Counted from the first letter of the stretch, positions 7,429 through 16,096 are shown. The stretch: 42,940 nucleotides of DNA from UBA1738 sp045655325 (GCA_045655325.1 JAZOOY010000001.1:1-42940), one strand, 5' to 3'. Made by a program: numbers and translations. Notes: generated by a model not told the origin, from the letters alone.

Positions 7429-9837
7429 CTAATCTAATGTTATTACCCCATCATCTTCCGGAGCCTTTGTCGGTTCCGGATTCTTGGTAGGTCTTGCTTC
7501 AGGGTCATTTTCTGAAGTTGTCGGATTTTGTGTCGGTGTGCCAGGCTCTGCTGAAGCCTGTGGTTCACCAGGTTCCGGAGATCCTGAAACCTCAGGTGAC
7601 GGACTTGGGCTTTCCTCTTGAGTTCCCCAGTTAACACCACTATGGTCATTGTCACAGTACTTGGTTGGAAGTGTTCCTCTTGCAAAGTACTCTGTCTTTC
7701 CGTTTCTGCAACCTGCAGATGATAATTTTCCTGTCAGCTGACATACTGAAACTGCAGTTACGCTATCCGGTGCTTCAAAACTTGATGCCGGCATACCTTC
7801 ATGGACTTTTTCCATAACCTTTTTCCATACCTGTGTAGCTATATTGGTTGAGCCAACAGGTCTGTTGTTGTCGTATCCGTACCAAACAGCACCTGCGTAT
7901 TCTGTTGTAAATCCGCAGAACCATTTGTCTTTGTTGTCGTTACTTGTTCCGGTCTTTCCGTATGCCGTAACCTTTGAAAGTTTTGCATTTCGACCTGTTC
8001 CGGCGCTTCCGTATACAACATCCTTTAGGAAACTTGTCATAATAAATGCATTAGCTTCACTTAAAGCACGTACCTTTTCAGGCTTTGTTTCAAGCAGTAC
8101 TTTTCCCGAGTTGTCAAGTACCTTTGTATATGTGTGCGGAGTTATATATACTCCGTTATTTGAAAACATAGCATAAGCTGCAGCCATTTCTTTTGGTGAT
8201 ACACCCTTATCCATACCACCAAGACCAAGGGCGCTTAGGTTGTTATCAACATTTGATAAAGATGTGAATCCTAGTTTTTTGGTCATAAACTCGTAACTCT
8301 TTGTTGTTCCAAGAGTCTGAAGAGTTTTTACCGCAGGAATGTTTGCAGAAATTTCAATTGCTTTTCTTACTGACATATCACCCTTGAAGCCTGAATATGA
8401 GTTCTTTGGTGACCATTTTTCAACAGTAAGCGGCGAGTCTGTAATAATTGTTGCCGCTGTAATTTTTCCATGTTCAAGAGATGGTGCATATACAGAAATC
8501 GGCTTTACAGATGAGCCCGGTTGGCGCTTTGACTGTGTTGCACGGTTAAGCCCACGGCTTTCGGTTTTCTTTCCGATTCCGCCTACAACACCCTTAATTC
8601 CGCCGGTTTTCGGGTCAATTACTACCATTGCGGACTGAACGCCGTTTGAAGCGCCAGGGAAGTTTGCGGTATTCTGATACACGCTTTCCATAGCCGCCTG
8701 AACTTCAGCATCCATTGTTGTGTATATCTTAAGACCTCCGCCAAACACCTGACTTGATGCAAAGGCCTGTGAATATCCCTTTTGTTCCTGAAGGTCATCT
8801 ATAACATCATTAATAACCTGGTCAACAAAATAGCTGTAAATTGAACTGCTTAGTCCTGTTCTTGAATCATTTACGCCAAGCGGTGTGTTTATAGCTTCTT
8901 CGTATTCTTCCTTGGTTATTTTCTCAAGCTCATACATTTTCATAAGCACTGTATTTCGCTTGGTTCTTGTATTTTCAGGATTTCTGAATGGGTCAAATCG
9001 AGTTGGTGCCTGTGTTATTCCCACAATCATTGCCGCTTCAGGAAGTGTTAGGTCAATGGCTTTTTTGGAGAAATACATCTTTGATGCTGCCTCTAAGCCA
9101 TAGCACTGGTTTCCAAAATAGCTGATATTCAGATATGTTGTTAAAATTTCGTCCTTGGTAAAGCGTTTTTCCAAGGCAATAGCTCGCATTATTTCCTTTA
9201 TCTTTCGGGTAACAGTTTTGTCCCTTTCATTGGTTATGTTCTTCATAACCTGCTGGGTTATAGTACTTCCGCCGTAAGATGGTGATTTTCCTGTAATCTT
9301 TGATGTGAACCAGCCAAAAATTGCACCTGTTGTTCTCTTTAAGTCAATACCGCCGTGCTTTAGGAATCTTTCGTCTTCAATAGCGATAGCCGCTTCCTTT
9401 GCAACGTCAGGGATCTTGTCAGAGTCTATCCATTCACGATTTCCGTCATCGTGCAAAAACGCAATTTCGGTAGAGTTTCCGTCTTTATCGTCTGCATACA
9501 AAATTGAGGAGAAGTTGTAAGCCATACCTTCAAAGTCAAGGTTATCCACTTCGTTTGAGATGGCAACATACATGCCCGAACCCACGCCAAGCGCCACAAC
9601 AAAGCCTATTGCCAGGCATATAATTGCAGTAATTGCAGCCTTTCTCAAGAAAACGACCTTCTTTGCCTTTTTCTTCGCCTTTCGCTTTTGTTCAAAATAA
9701 GCCTTCGTCTGAGCTGTATCTGTGGTTCTTCCTGCTCTTTCAGCCCTTTCAAATTCTCGCATAGTAACCGGACGTTTTGTACCGGACACTCTCCTTGTGC
9801 TTGTCGATTTTTCGTCTCTTCCTCTTGCACGTTTCAC
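7429..9837 (-). CDS. Class A penicillin-binding protein (PBP1A type)
   Basis: This is a bifunctional peptidoglycan glycosyltransferase/transpeptidase of 802 residues. It has a basic cytoplasmic N-terminus and one membrane anchor (about 66-90). The GT51 domain has EDERF near residue 154 and GGSTITQQVMKN. The transpeptidase has SxxK at Ser442-Lys445 (in GSSVKP), SAN at 497-499 and KTGTS at 628-632. The last 70 or so residues are a Pro/Ser/Thr/Glu-rich tail that probably extends into the wall. The frame is open 18 codons further upstream, but a GGGAGG ribosome binding site precedes the GTG at 9837, so that start is chosen. The promoter upstream is strong. mgtE follows in the same unit. Confidence 0.95.
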   Translation of the reverse strand: MKRARGRDEKSTSTRRVSGTKRPVTMREFERAERAGRTTDTAQTKAYFEQKRKAKKKAKKVVFLRKAAITAIICLAIGFVVALGVGSGMYVAISNEVDNLDFEGMAYNFSSILYADDKDGNSTEIAFLHDDGNREWIDSDKIPDVAKEAAIAIEDERFLKHGGIDLKRTTGAIFGWFTSKITGKSPSYGGSTITQQVMKNITNERDKTVTRKIKEIMRAIALEKRFTKDEILTTYLNISYFGNQCYGLEAASKMYFSKKAIDLTLPEAAMIVGITQAPTRFDPFRNPENTRTKRNTVLMKMYELEKITKEEYEEAINTPLGVNDSRTGLSSSIYSYFVDQVINDVIDDLQEQKGYSQAFASSQVFGGGLKIYTTMDAEVQAAMESVYQNTANFPGASNGVQSAMVVIDPKTGGIKGVVGGIGKKTESRGLNRATQSKRQPGSSVKPISVYAPSLEHGKITAATIITDSPLTVEKWSPKNSYSGFKGDMSVRKAIEISANIPAVKTLQTLGTTKSYEFMTKKLGFTSLSNVDNNLSALGLGGMDKGVSPKEMAAAYAMFSNNGVYITPHTYTKVLDNSGKVLLETKPEKVRALSEANAFIMTSFLKDVVYGSAGTGRNAKLSKVTAYGKTGTSNDNKDKWFCGFTTEYAGAVWYGYDNNRPVGSTNIATQVWKKVMEKVHEGMPASSFEAPDSVTAVSVCQLTGKLSSAGCRNGKTEYFARGTLPTKYCDNDHSGVNWGTQEESPSPSPEVSGSPEPGEPQASAEPGTPTQNPTTSENDPEARPTKNPEPTKAPEDDGVITLD

Positions 9838-9879
9838 TTCTTCCCACCTCCCGGGTAAGTTACATTTATATCCAATTAT

Positions 9880-9908
9880 ATTATAGTACAAAAATTCAAT
9901 TTATGCAA
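9880..9908 (-). promoter_or_regulatory. Predicted SigA promoter of the class A PBP-mgtE unit
   Basis: On the minus strand TTGCAT (9908-9903) and TATAAT (9885-9880) are spaced by 17 bases. The -10 ends about 40 bases upstream of the GTG start. A second TATAAT-like hexamer partly overlaps it at 9875-9880. Confidence 0.75.
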
Positions 9909-10000
9909 CAAAATTTATGAAAAAAACATATTTGTATAAAAGCTGTAAAATTGGAAAATATAACTAGGATACTATGTTTTTTAAAAGGAGAAAGAATTGT

Positions 10001-10375
10001 ATGAAAAAATTGCGCTTTGTTATGTTGGCATCTGCGATTTTTGCCACATTTGCCCTTATAGTTTCCTGTTCAAAAAACCAGGAACCTGATGACTCCCAAA
10101 AAAGAGACGGCAGACGGGAAGTTATGCTTGATAAAAACAATGTGGAAAAAGACACCCAAACAGCACTTTTGCCTCCTACACCCATCTATATTATGCGCCT
10201 TGACGGCGAATCCCTTACTTTATACGAAATTGCAGGCGGCGAAGAAACCGCCGTAACCACCGTATGTGTTGACACTTCATACTATCCGCCTGAAGATATT
10301 AAGGAATTAAACAAGGGTATTGTTGCATACAGTAAAGAGGATGGTTTTTCAAAACTTGAGAATTTCACAAACTAA
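10001..10375 (+). CDS. Small lipoprotein with a BofC C-terminal-like domain
   Basis: This 124-residue protein begins with a type II signal peptide: basic MKK, a hydrophobic stretch, then the lipobox IVSC with Cys23 as the predicted lipidated residue. A charged linker follows. The C-terminal 65 residues (YIMRLDGESLTLYEI through EDIKELNKGIVAYSKEDGFSKLENF) resemble the C-terminal domain of BofC. BofC inhibits the SpoIVB protease during sporulation in Bacillus; the resemblance is from memory of the family pattern. An upstream in-frame ATG exists at 9974, but the AAGGAG before 10001 and the signal peptide favour the later start. It is divergent from the PBP gene and precedes groES, which has its own promoter. 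A role at the cell surface is likely; a sporulation role is inference. Confidence 0.6.
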   Translation: MKKLRFVMLASAIFATFALIVSCSKNQEPDDSQKRDGRREVMLDKNNVEKDTQTALLPPTPIYIMRLDGESLTLYEIAGGEETAVTTVCVDTSYYPPEDIKELNKGIVAYSKEDGFSKLENFTN

Positions 10376-10410
10376 TTGTAAATAAATTGGTAATTTTACC
10401 CTTTAAAGTC

Positions 10411-10438
10411 TTGACATTGTCTAAAATAAGGATATAAT
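10411..10438 (+). promoter_or_regulatory. Predicted SigA promoter of groESL
   Basis: A perfect TTGACA (10411-10416) and a perfect TATAAT (10433-10438) are separated by 16 bases. The CIRCE operator begins eight bases downstream, which is the usual arrangement for HrcA-repressed groESL promoters. Confidence 0.9.
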
Positions 10439-10445
10439 AGAAATG

Positions 10446-10472
10446 TTAGCAGTCTAACGGTTAGAGTGCTAA
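10446..10472 (+). promoter_or_regulatory. CIRCE operator (HrcA binding site)
   Basis: The inverted repeat TTAGCAGTC - nine bases - GAGTGCTAA matches the CIRCE consensus (TTAGCACTC-N9-GAGTGCTAA) with one change in the left half. It lies between the promoter and the groES start, so HrcA would block transcription until heat or unfolded-protein stress titrates GroEL. The hrcA gene itself is not in this window. Confidence 0.95.
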
Positions 10473-10493
10473 ATGATATCAGGAGGCGAAATT

Positions 10494-10778
10494 ATGAATA
10501 TTAAACCACTAGCAGACAGAGTTGTTATAAAGATGTTAGAGGCAGAGGAAACAACAAAGAGCGGCATTATTTTGACAAGTGCTGCACAGGAAAAGCCACA
10601 GGTTGCAGAAATCGTTGCAGTAGGTCCTGGTGGCCTTGTTGACGGACACGAAGTTAAGATGGAACTTAAAGTTGGTGACAAGGTTCTTATCTCTAAATAT
10701 GCCGGCACAGAAGTTAAACTTGACGGCAACGAATATACTATCGTAAGACAGTCAGATGTTTTGGCTATCGTTGACTAA
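10494..10778 (+). CDS. groES: Co-chaperonin GroES
   Basis: GroES is the 10-kDa lid of the GroEL folding chamber. The 94-residue product starts MNIKPLADRVVIK, contains the mobile loop region EETTKSGIILTSAAQEKP and the family motif KVGDKVLISKYAGTEVKLDG. The start at 10494 has AGGAGG eight bases upstream; an earlier in-frame ATG at 10473 overlaps the operator edge and is not used in the family. It is followed 16 bases later by groEL, forming the standard two-gene operon under the CIRCE-controlled promoter. Confidence 0.97.
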   Translation: MNIKPLADRVVIKMLEAEETTKSGIILTSAAQEKPQVAEIVAVGPGGLVDGHEVKMELKVGDKVLISKYAGTEVKLDGNEYTIVRQSDVLAIVD

Positions 10779-10794
10779 TTGGAGGGATTTTTAA

Positions 10795-12423
10795 ATGGCA
10801 AAGCAGATTCTTTTCGGTGAAGATGCAAGACACGCTTTAGAAAGCGGAATCAACCAGCTTGCAGACACCGTAAAAATTACACTTGGACCAAAGGGCAGAA
10901 ATGTTGTTTTGGACAAAAAATTCGGTGCACCAATCATCACAAATGACGGTGTTACAATCGCTCGTGAAATTGAGCTTGATGACCCATTCGAAAATATGGG
11001 TGCACAGCTTGTTAAAGAAGTTGCTACAAAGACAAATGATATAGCCGGTGACGGTACAACCACCGCAACACTTCTTGCACAGGCTTTGGTTCGTGAAGGA
11101 ACAAAGAACGTTACAGCAGGTGCTAACCCTATGATAGTAAGAAAGGGTATCCAGAAAGCAGTTGACGTGGCTGTTAAAGAACTTCTTGCAAATGCACAGA
11201 AGGTAAACGGCAAGGCGGACATCGCAAGAGTTGCTGCAGTTTCTGCTGCAAATGACGAAATCGGCGAACTTATCGCAGAAGCAATGGAAAAGGTTACAGC
11301 TGACGGCGTTATCACAGTTGAAGAATCAAAGACTGCTGAAACATATTCAGACATCGTTGAAGGTATGCAGTTTGACCGTGGATACATTTCTCCATATATG
11401 GTTACAGATACTGACAAGATGGAAGCTGTTTTAGACGACGCTTATATACTTATCACAGACAAAAAGATTTCTAACATTCAGGAAATCCTGCCACTTCTTG
11501 AACAGATTGTTCAGATGGGCAAAAAGCTTATGATTATCGCAGAAGACGTTGAGGGTGAGGCTTTAACAACACTTATCCTAAATAAACTTCGTGGTACATT
11601 CGTTTGCGTTCCTGTAAAGGCACCTGGTTTTGGTGACAGAAGAAAGGCTATGCTTCAGGATATTGCTATCCTAACAGGCGGTCAGGTTATTTCAGAAGAG
11701 CTTGGCCTTGACCTTAAGGATACTCAAGTTTTCCAGCTTGGCCGTGCAAAGCAGGTTAAGATTCAGAAAGAAAACACAATCATCGTTGACGGTATGGGTG
11801 ACAAGGACCAGATTAAGGCTCGTGTTAACCAGATTAAGACAGAGCTTGAAAATTCAACTTCTGAATTTGACAGAGAAAAGATGCAGGAAAGACTTGCTAA
11901 ACTTGCAGGCGGTGTTGCTGTAATCAAGGTTGGTGCTGCAACAGAAACCGAAATGAAAGAAATGAAGTACCGTATCGAAGACGCTTTGGCTGCTACAAAG
12001 GCTGCAGTTGAAGAGGGTATCGTTGCAGGTGGCGGAACAAGCTACATCAACATTATCCCAACAGTTGCAAAACTTTTAGACGAAACAGAAGGCGACGAAA
12101 AGACTGGTGTACAGATTGTTCTAAAGGCATTAGAAGAGCCTGTAAGACAGATTGCAAAGAACGCAGGCCTTGAGGGTAGCGTTATCGTTGATAAGGTTAA
12201 GGATCAGAAGAAGGGTGTTGGCTATAACGCACTAACAGAAGAATATGTTGATATGATTAAGGCTGGTATCGTGGATCCTGTTAAGGTTACACGCTCTGCT
12301 CTTCAGAACGCATCTTCTGTTGCTGCTATGGTTCTTACAACAGAAAGCCTTGTTGCTGATAAGCCAGCACCAAGCGCACCAGCCGTACCTGCTATGGACC
12401 CATCAATGGGCGGAATGTACTAA
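10795..12423 (+). CDS. groEL: Chaperonin GroEL
   Basis: GroEL is the 60-kDa ATP-driven protein folding chamber. The 542-residue protein has the expected length and motifs. ATP-site segments are TLGPKGRNVVLDKKFG near residue 30 and AGDGTTTATLLAQAL near residue 85; the apical domain carries GYISPYMVTD; VAGGGTSYI is in the C-terminal equatorial part. The C-terminus ends PSMGGMY, shorter and less Gly-Met-repetitive than the GGM tail of many GroEL proteins. GGAGGG precedes the start. It is the second gene of the groESL operon and is followed by a strong terminator. Confidence 0.98.
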   Translation: MAKQILFGEDARHALESGINQLADTVKITLGPKGRNVVLDKKFGAPIITNDGVTIAREIELDDPFENMGAQLVKEVATKTNDIAGDGTTTATLLAQALVREGTKNVTAGANPMIVRKGIQKAVDVAVKELLANAQKVNGKADIARVAAVSAANDEIGELIAEAMEKVTADGVITVEESKTAETYSDIVEGMQFDRGYISPYMVTDTDKMEAVLDDAYILITDKKISNIQEILPLLEQIVQMGKKLMIIAEDVEGEALTTLILNKLRGTFVCVPVKAPGFGDRRKAMLQDIAILTGGQVISEELGLDLKDTQVFQLGRAKQVKIQKENTIIVDGMGDKDQIKARVNQIKTELENSTSEFDREKMQERLAKLAGGVAVIKVGAATETEMKEMKYRIEDALAATKAAVEEGIVAGGGTSYINIIPTVAKLLDETEGDEKTGVQIVLKALEEPVRQIAKNAGLEGSVIVDKVKDQKKGVGYNALTEEYVDMIKAGIVDPVKVTRSALQNASSVAAMVLTTESLVADKPAPSAPAVPAMDPSMGGMY

Positions 12424-12436
12424 TAAAAGACACACA

Positions 12437-12468
12437 AAAAGCACCGAAAATTCGGTGCTTTTCTTTTT
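12437..12468. terminator. Bidirectional intrinsic terminator
   Basis: The hairpin arms GCACCGAA (12441-12448) and TTCGGTGC (12451-12458) are flanked by A-rich and T-rich runs on both sides. It separates convergent groEL and the DUF2344 gene and can serve both. Confidence 0.9.
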
Positions 12469-13123
12469 ATAATAATTCTTTATTCCCTGCTAAAATCTTT
12501 GCTCTGTGAGTTGCAAAGAAATCAACCTTGAATCCATCGGTGTACTTTTCCATTGCGGAAATTACTGTGTCAGGCTTTAAGTTATAGTTATTTCCTGCTG
12601 ACAAGCACATTGTAATCGCCATTTTGTCATCGTTTTGGCTCGTAACTTCAAAGCTATGGATATATGGTCTTATATCCGCTTCTTTTTCACCACTTTTGGA
12701 CTTTTTCATAACAATAAGTGACTTGTTTTCCAAGAACTTTTCTGCATCAAAGGAACTTCCGCTCCATTCAAGCTCTACATCATAAATCGCTCTATCAAGC
12801 TTTGCAAAATCAAGCTCTTTTCCCTCGGTTTTTCGCACCGCCAAAATCTTAAATCCCACAGGGAAAGCATCGTTTAGCTTTTCCATAATCTCGCTTTCGG
12901 AATAGTCTTCTTGAAAGCCGATTTTTATGTACTCACTATCCGATGTTACCCCAACGGAAAGTGGCATAGCAATGGTCATTACAGGGTGTGGATTAAATCC
13001 TTGTGAAAAGCTCATCAAAAGCCCTGCACGGCGCACTGTTCTATGGAAAGTTCTTATAAAGTCAAGGTGGGAAATGTATTTTACCCTTTCATCTCTTGAA
13101 TATTTCAAAACATAATTACTCAA
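12467..13123 (-). CDS. DUF2344 protein, radical SAM-associated (TIGR03936 family)
   Basis: This protein carries the family's N-terminal signature: VKYISHLDFIRTFHRTVRRAG followed by FSQGFNPHPVMTIAMPLSVGV. In most Clostridia it is encoded next to, or fused to, the B12-binding radical SAM protein found here immediately upstream. Their joint role in RNA or ribosome metabolism is not established as far as I know. The frame is open for 52 codons further upstream, but that part overlaps the radical SAM gene in another frame and does not look conserved. The best start is a TTG at 13123, six bases after AGGTG and overlapping the upstream stop codon region; a GTG at 13132 is the alternative. From TTG the product has 218 residues. 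Confidence 0.85.
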   Translation of the reverse strand: MSNYVLKYSRDERVKYISHLDFIRTFHRTVRRAGLLMSFSQGFNPHPVMTIAMPLSVGVTSDSEYIKIGFQEDYSESEIMEKLNDAFPVGFKILAVRKTEGKELDFAKLDRAIYDVELEWSGSSFDAEKFLENKSLIVMKKSKSGEKEADIRPYIHSFEVTSQNDDKMAITMCLSAGNNYNLKPDTVISAMEKYTDGFKVDFFATHRAKILAGNKELL

Positions 13124-14957
13124 CGCAAACACCTGCCTTAAAGCTGGTTGCACCGCAACCCGCACATTTTTCACGGCAATTTGGTGTGGTTTCACCACGT
13201 TTTGCCTTTTCGTTCTCACGGATGAAAAATTCTTTGGTAACGCCCAGATCAAGGTGATCCCAAGGCAAGATTTCGTCATAAGAACGTTCTCTTAAATACC
13301 AATCAGGGTCAATTCCGCACTTTTCAAAGGCTATCATCCACTTGTCGAACTTGAACTCTTCGTCCCATCCGTCAAGTTTACAGCCCATTTTAACCGCTTC
13401 CAAAACTGCAGGTAAAAGGCGTCTGTCACCACGGGCAAATACACCCTCCAAATAGCTTGAGCGGTTATCGTGCCAGTTATATTTAATCTTTCGGTTCTTG
13501 ATTGTAGCCTTTAGAATATCCTGTTTTCGAACAATTTCTTCTCGGCTATCCTGTTTTGCCCACTGGAATGGTGTAAACGGCTTTGGAATAAAGCTTGAAG
13601 TACTTGTTGTAATGTTGATATTTTTAGCTCTCTCCTCTTTCGGGATTGAGAAATACTGGTCAAGAACTTTCTGTGAAAGGTCAGCAATACCCTCAATATC
13701 GGTATCTGTTTCGGTTGGAAGACCAATCATAAAATAAAGCTTTACATTAGTCCAACCGCCCTCAAAAAGCATCTTTGTTGACTTTAAAATATTGTCTTCT
13801 GTGATATTCTTGTTTATAACATCACGCATTCTCTGTGTGCCTGCTTCAGGCGCAAAGGTGATGCCTGATTTTCTCACCTTCTGAACCTTTTTCATAAGCT
13901 CCAATGAGAAGTTATCTATACGAAGTGACGGAAGAGAAAGAGCTATTTTCTTTTCTTCGGTTAAGTCTAAAAGTCCGTCAGTTAAGTCTTTTAGTTCTGT
14001 GTAGTCGCTTGTACTCAGGGATGACAGGGAAATTTCGTCATATCCGCTACAACTTAAAAGTTTATCCGCAATATCAATTAAGTGTTCTGCCTTTCTCTCA
14101 CGAACAGGACGGTATGCATAGCCTGCTTCACAGAATCGGCATCCGCGGATACAACCTCTAAACACTTCAAGCATAACTCTGTCATGCACCACTTCGCCAA
14201 ACGGCACAATAACTTCTTCAGGTGTGTATGCAGAGTCAAAGTCCGCCATTATGCGCTTTCTAACTACAGGCTTTGCTTCTTCCGTGTTTGGAACGATAGC
14301 TTTTACTGTACCATCTGCGTTATATGAAACATCATAAAAAGACGGAACATAAACACCCTCAAGTTTTGCGATTGCCTTTAGGTAGTCCTGCTTATCTTTC
14401 TTTCCGCTCTTTTTCCACTTTATGTATTCGTCGGTCACAAGGCTCAAAATTTCTTCGCCTTCGCCCAAAGTCATAAAGTCAAAAACTTCCGCAATCGGCT
14501 CTGCGTTATATGCACAAAGACCACCTGCGCAAATGATCGGGTCGTTTTCGCCTCTGTCCTTTGCTAAAACAGGTATGCCTGCAAGGTCAAGCATATTTAT
14601 AACGTTTGAATATGCAAGCTCGTAAGAAAGACTAAAGCCAAGAATGTCAAAATCCTTAACTTCGTCACCACTTTCCAAGGCAAAAAGGCGCATATCATTT
14701 TTGCGCATTTCTTCTTCCATATCAATCCAAGGCGCAAAAACTCTTTCGCACCAGGTATCGCTACGCTTATTTAGTCCGTGGTACAAAATCTTCATACCAA
14801 GATGGGACATTCCTATTTCGTAAGTATCAGGGAAGCAAAAACCAAAACGGCAGTCAACTTTTTCCTTGTCTTTCATCACGCTGTTAAGCTCTCCGCCTGT
14901 GTATCGTGTAGGTTTTTGAACCCGCAACAAAATTTTATCTCTTTTTGTATATGCCAC
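13116..14957 (-). CDS. B12-binding domain radical SAM protein (TIGR03960 family)
   Basis: This 613-residue protein belongs to the TIGR03960 group of radical SAM enzymes. The N-terminal part has a cobalamin-binding-like fold containing the FPDTYEIGMSHLG segment. The core has the 4Fe-4S cluster motif in FRGCIRGCRFCEAGY (Cys residues in CxxxCxxC spacing) and an FAPEAGTQRMRDVINK segment. The C-terminus carries extra cysteines (CREKCAGCGA) that could bind a second metal site. The start is GTG at 14957 with AAGGAG eight bases before. It overlaps the DUF2344 gene. It lies downstream of gerW, separated only by a stem-loop. The substrate is unknown. Confidence 0.9.
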   Translation of the reverse strand: MAYTKRDKILLRVQKPTRYTGGELNSVMKDKEKVDCRFGFCFPDTYEIGMSHLGMKILYHGLNKRSDTWCERVFAPWIDMEEEMRKNDMRLFALESGDEVKDFDILGFSLSYELAYSNVINMLDLAGIPVLAKDRGENDPIICAGGLCAYNAEPIAEVFDFMTLGEGEEILSLVTDEYIKWKKSGKKDKQDYLKAIAKLEGVYVPSFYDVSYNADGTVKAIVPNTEEAKPVVRKRIMADFDSAYTPEEVIVPFGEVVHDRVMLEVFRGCIRGCRFCEAGYAYRPVRERKAEHLIDIADKLLSCSGYDEISLSSLSTSDYTELKDLTDGLLDLTEEKKIALSLPSLRIDNFSLELMKKVQKVRKSGITFAPEAGTQRMRDVINKNITEDNILKSTKMLFEGGWTNVKLYFMIGLPTETDTDIEGIADLSQKVLDQYFSIPKEERAKNINITTSTSSFIPKPFTPFQWAKQDSREEIVRKQDILKATIKNRKIKYNWHDNRSSYLEGVFARGDRRLLPAVLEAVKMGCKLDGWDEEFKFDKWMIAFEKCGIDPDWYLRERSYDEILPWDHLDLGVTKEFFIRENEKAKRGETTPNCREKCAGCGATSFKAGVCVE

Positions 14958-14979
14958 AAGAATTTCTCCTTAAATTTCA

Positions 14980-15010
14980 ATTAAGGGCTCGCTAATAGCA
15001 AGCCCTTAAT
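14980..15010 (-). other. Stem-loop between gerW and the radical SAM gene
   Basis: A near-perfect inverted repeat with outer arms ATTAAGGGCT (14980-14989) and AGCCCTTAAT (15001-15010) lies one base after the gerW stop codon. An inner GCT/AGC pairing extends the stem. On the minus strand the stem is followed by AATTGAAATTT-like sequence rather than a run of T, so it is a poor intrinsic terminator. It could partly end transcription, stabilise the upstream mRNA end or be a processing site. Confidence 0.6.
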
Positions 15011-15011
15011 C

Positions 15012-15482
15012 TTATTCTGCTATATCTACGTATGTTTTCTTTGGTGCTTCTGCACTTTCCTTAGTGTCTGCTTTCTTGTCACGCTTTGCAACAATCTTGT
15101 CAACGGCACCTGAAAGAGCACCGTTTACCTTATCAACAACTTCCGGCACCATATCGATAATCTTATCAACAGGTGTTGTTCTGTTGCTGATTGGAAGTAA
15201 CTTCACGTTTCCGCCACCAACTACTAAAAATGCGATTGGCTTAACGTTAGCTCCACCACCACATCCACCGCCAAACATTGGGTTGTCCGGTGTTACAGTA
15301 TCCTGCTTTGCCGCAAACTGAGTACCACCCGCACCAAAACCGAAGCTTACTGTGGAAATAGGGATAATAACTGTTCCGTCCGGTGTTGTAACCGGCTCAC
15401 CGACGATTGTGTTAACGTCAACCATGGATTTGATATTGCTCATCGCAGTATCCATAAGTCCCTGAATAGGATGTTCTGCCAT
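15012..15482 (-). CDS. gerW: Spore protein GerW (YtfJ family)
   Basis: This 156-residue protein has the YtfJ/GerW pattern: an N-terminal helix ending SMVDVNTIVGEPV, then TPDGTVIIPISTVSFGFGAGG and a glycine-rich GGGCGGGANVKPIAFLVV segment. GerW is needed for normal germination in B. subtilis and is made in the forespore there. A charged C-terminal tail with KRDKKADTKESAEAPKK is variable in the family. The gene follows the DUF2953 (ytfI) gene by two bases, the same ytfI-ytfJ order as in Bacillus. AAAGGAG precedes the start. Confidence 0.92.
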   Translation of the reverse strand: MAEHPIQGLMDTAMSNIKSMVDVNTIVGEPVTTPDGTVIIPISTVSFGFGAGGTQFAAKQDTVTPDNPMFGGGCGGGANVKPIAFLVVGGGNVKLLPISNRTTPVDKIIDMVPEVVDKVNGALSGAVDKIVAKRDKKADTKESAEAPKKTYVDIAE

Positions 15483-15484
15483 AA

Positions 15485-16096
15485 TTAACTGCTCCTTTCC
15501 GTTTTCCTGATTTTTCTTAGTATTTTAAGTATATTTATTGCAACAATTATAATATGCACATTTTTAAGCCGAAGTATGCACCCCGCTTTAATCTTAAAGC
15601 AAGGATTGTCAAATGTCGGCTGGATATTTACCCTCATATCCAAAAGTCTTGAATGCTGATGGATAAATCCTAAAACGCCGTACACAAATCCGTTCAAAAC
15701 TCCTGTGAAAATTCCCGTATGCATTGCATCTTCAAAGCCGAACTCAATATCGGTATAAACTTTCTCAAAAACAAGTGCTCTTTCTGACGCATAGTCAAGA
15801 ATTTGCCCAATCTCGTCTTTTATATCTTCAAAAGTCTTGATATACTTTGAAACCTTGTCCCTTTTTTCGGCAAAAGAAAGGGGCTTTTTTTCTTCTTTAG
15901 GTTTTTCTTTCGGTTTCTTTTTCTCTTTGTTTTTATCCCCAAAAAGTTTGAAGTTCCAGAATAAGTACCTGATAACAAGGGACTTTTCACTTGCTACTTC
16001 GTCCTTTTTATAATCCACCAAAAGCCGAATAGGAAGCATCAGCAAGACAAAAATCAGCGCTATAATACTTATCAAAATTACAAGTGCAATTTTCAT
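15485..16096 (-). CDS. ytfI: DUF2953 membrane protein (YtfI)
   Basis: This 203-residue protein has an N-terminal membrane helix (residues 3-25), a basic KKP-rich linker, and the DUF2953 segment with FEDAMHTGIFTGVLNGFVYGVLG followed by RVNIQPTFDNPCFKIKAGCILRLKNVHII. Its place directly before gerW is conserved in spore formers, hence the name. Function is not known. A role linked to GerW is inferred only from the pairing. The start is supported by AAAGGATG about nine bases upstream. Confidence 0.8.
   Translation of the reverse strand: MKIALVILISIIALIFVLLMLPIRLLVDYKKDEVASEKSLVIRYLFWNFKLFGDKNKEKKKPKEKPKEEKKPLSFAEKRDKVSKYIKTFEDIKDEIGQILDYASERALVFEKVYTDIEFGFEDAMHTGIFTGVLNGFVYGVLGFIHQHSRLLDMRVNIQPTFDNPCFKIKAGCILRLKNVHIIIVAINILKILRKIRKTERSS

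Noticed and set aside
10791..11417. A 208-codon open frame on the minus strand antisense to groEL
   Set aside because: Its Ser/Ala/Thr-rich composition mirrors groEL codon usage and there is no start signal. groEL is unambiguous.
12467..13279. The long form of the DUF2344 gene starting at 13279
   Set aside because: The extra 52 codons overlap the radical SAM gene and do not resemble the family, which begins about ten residues before the ISHLD motif.
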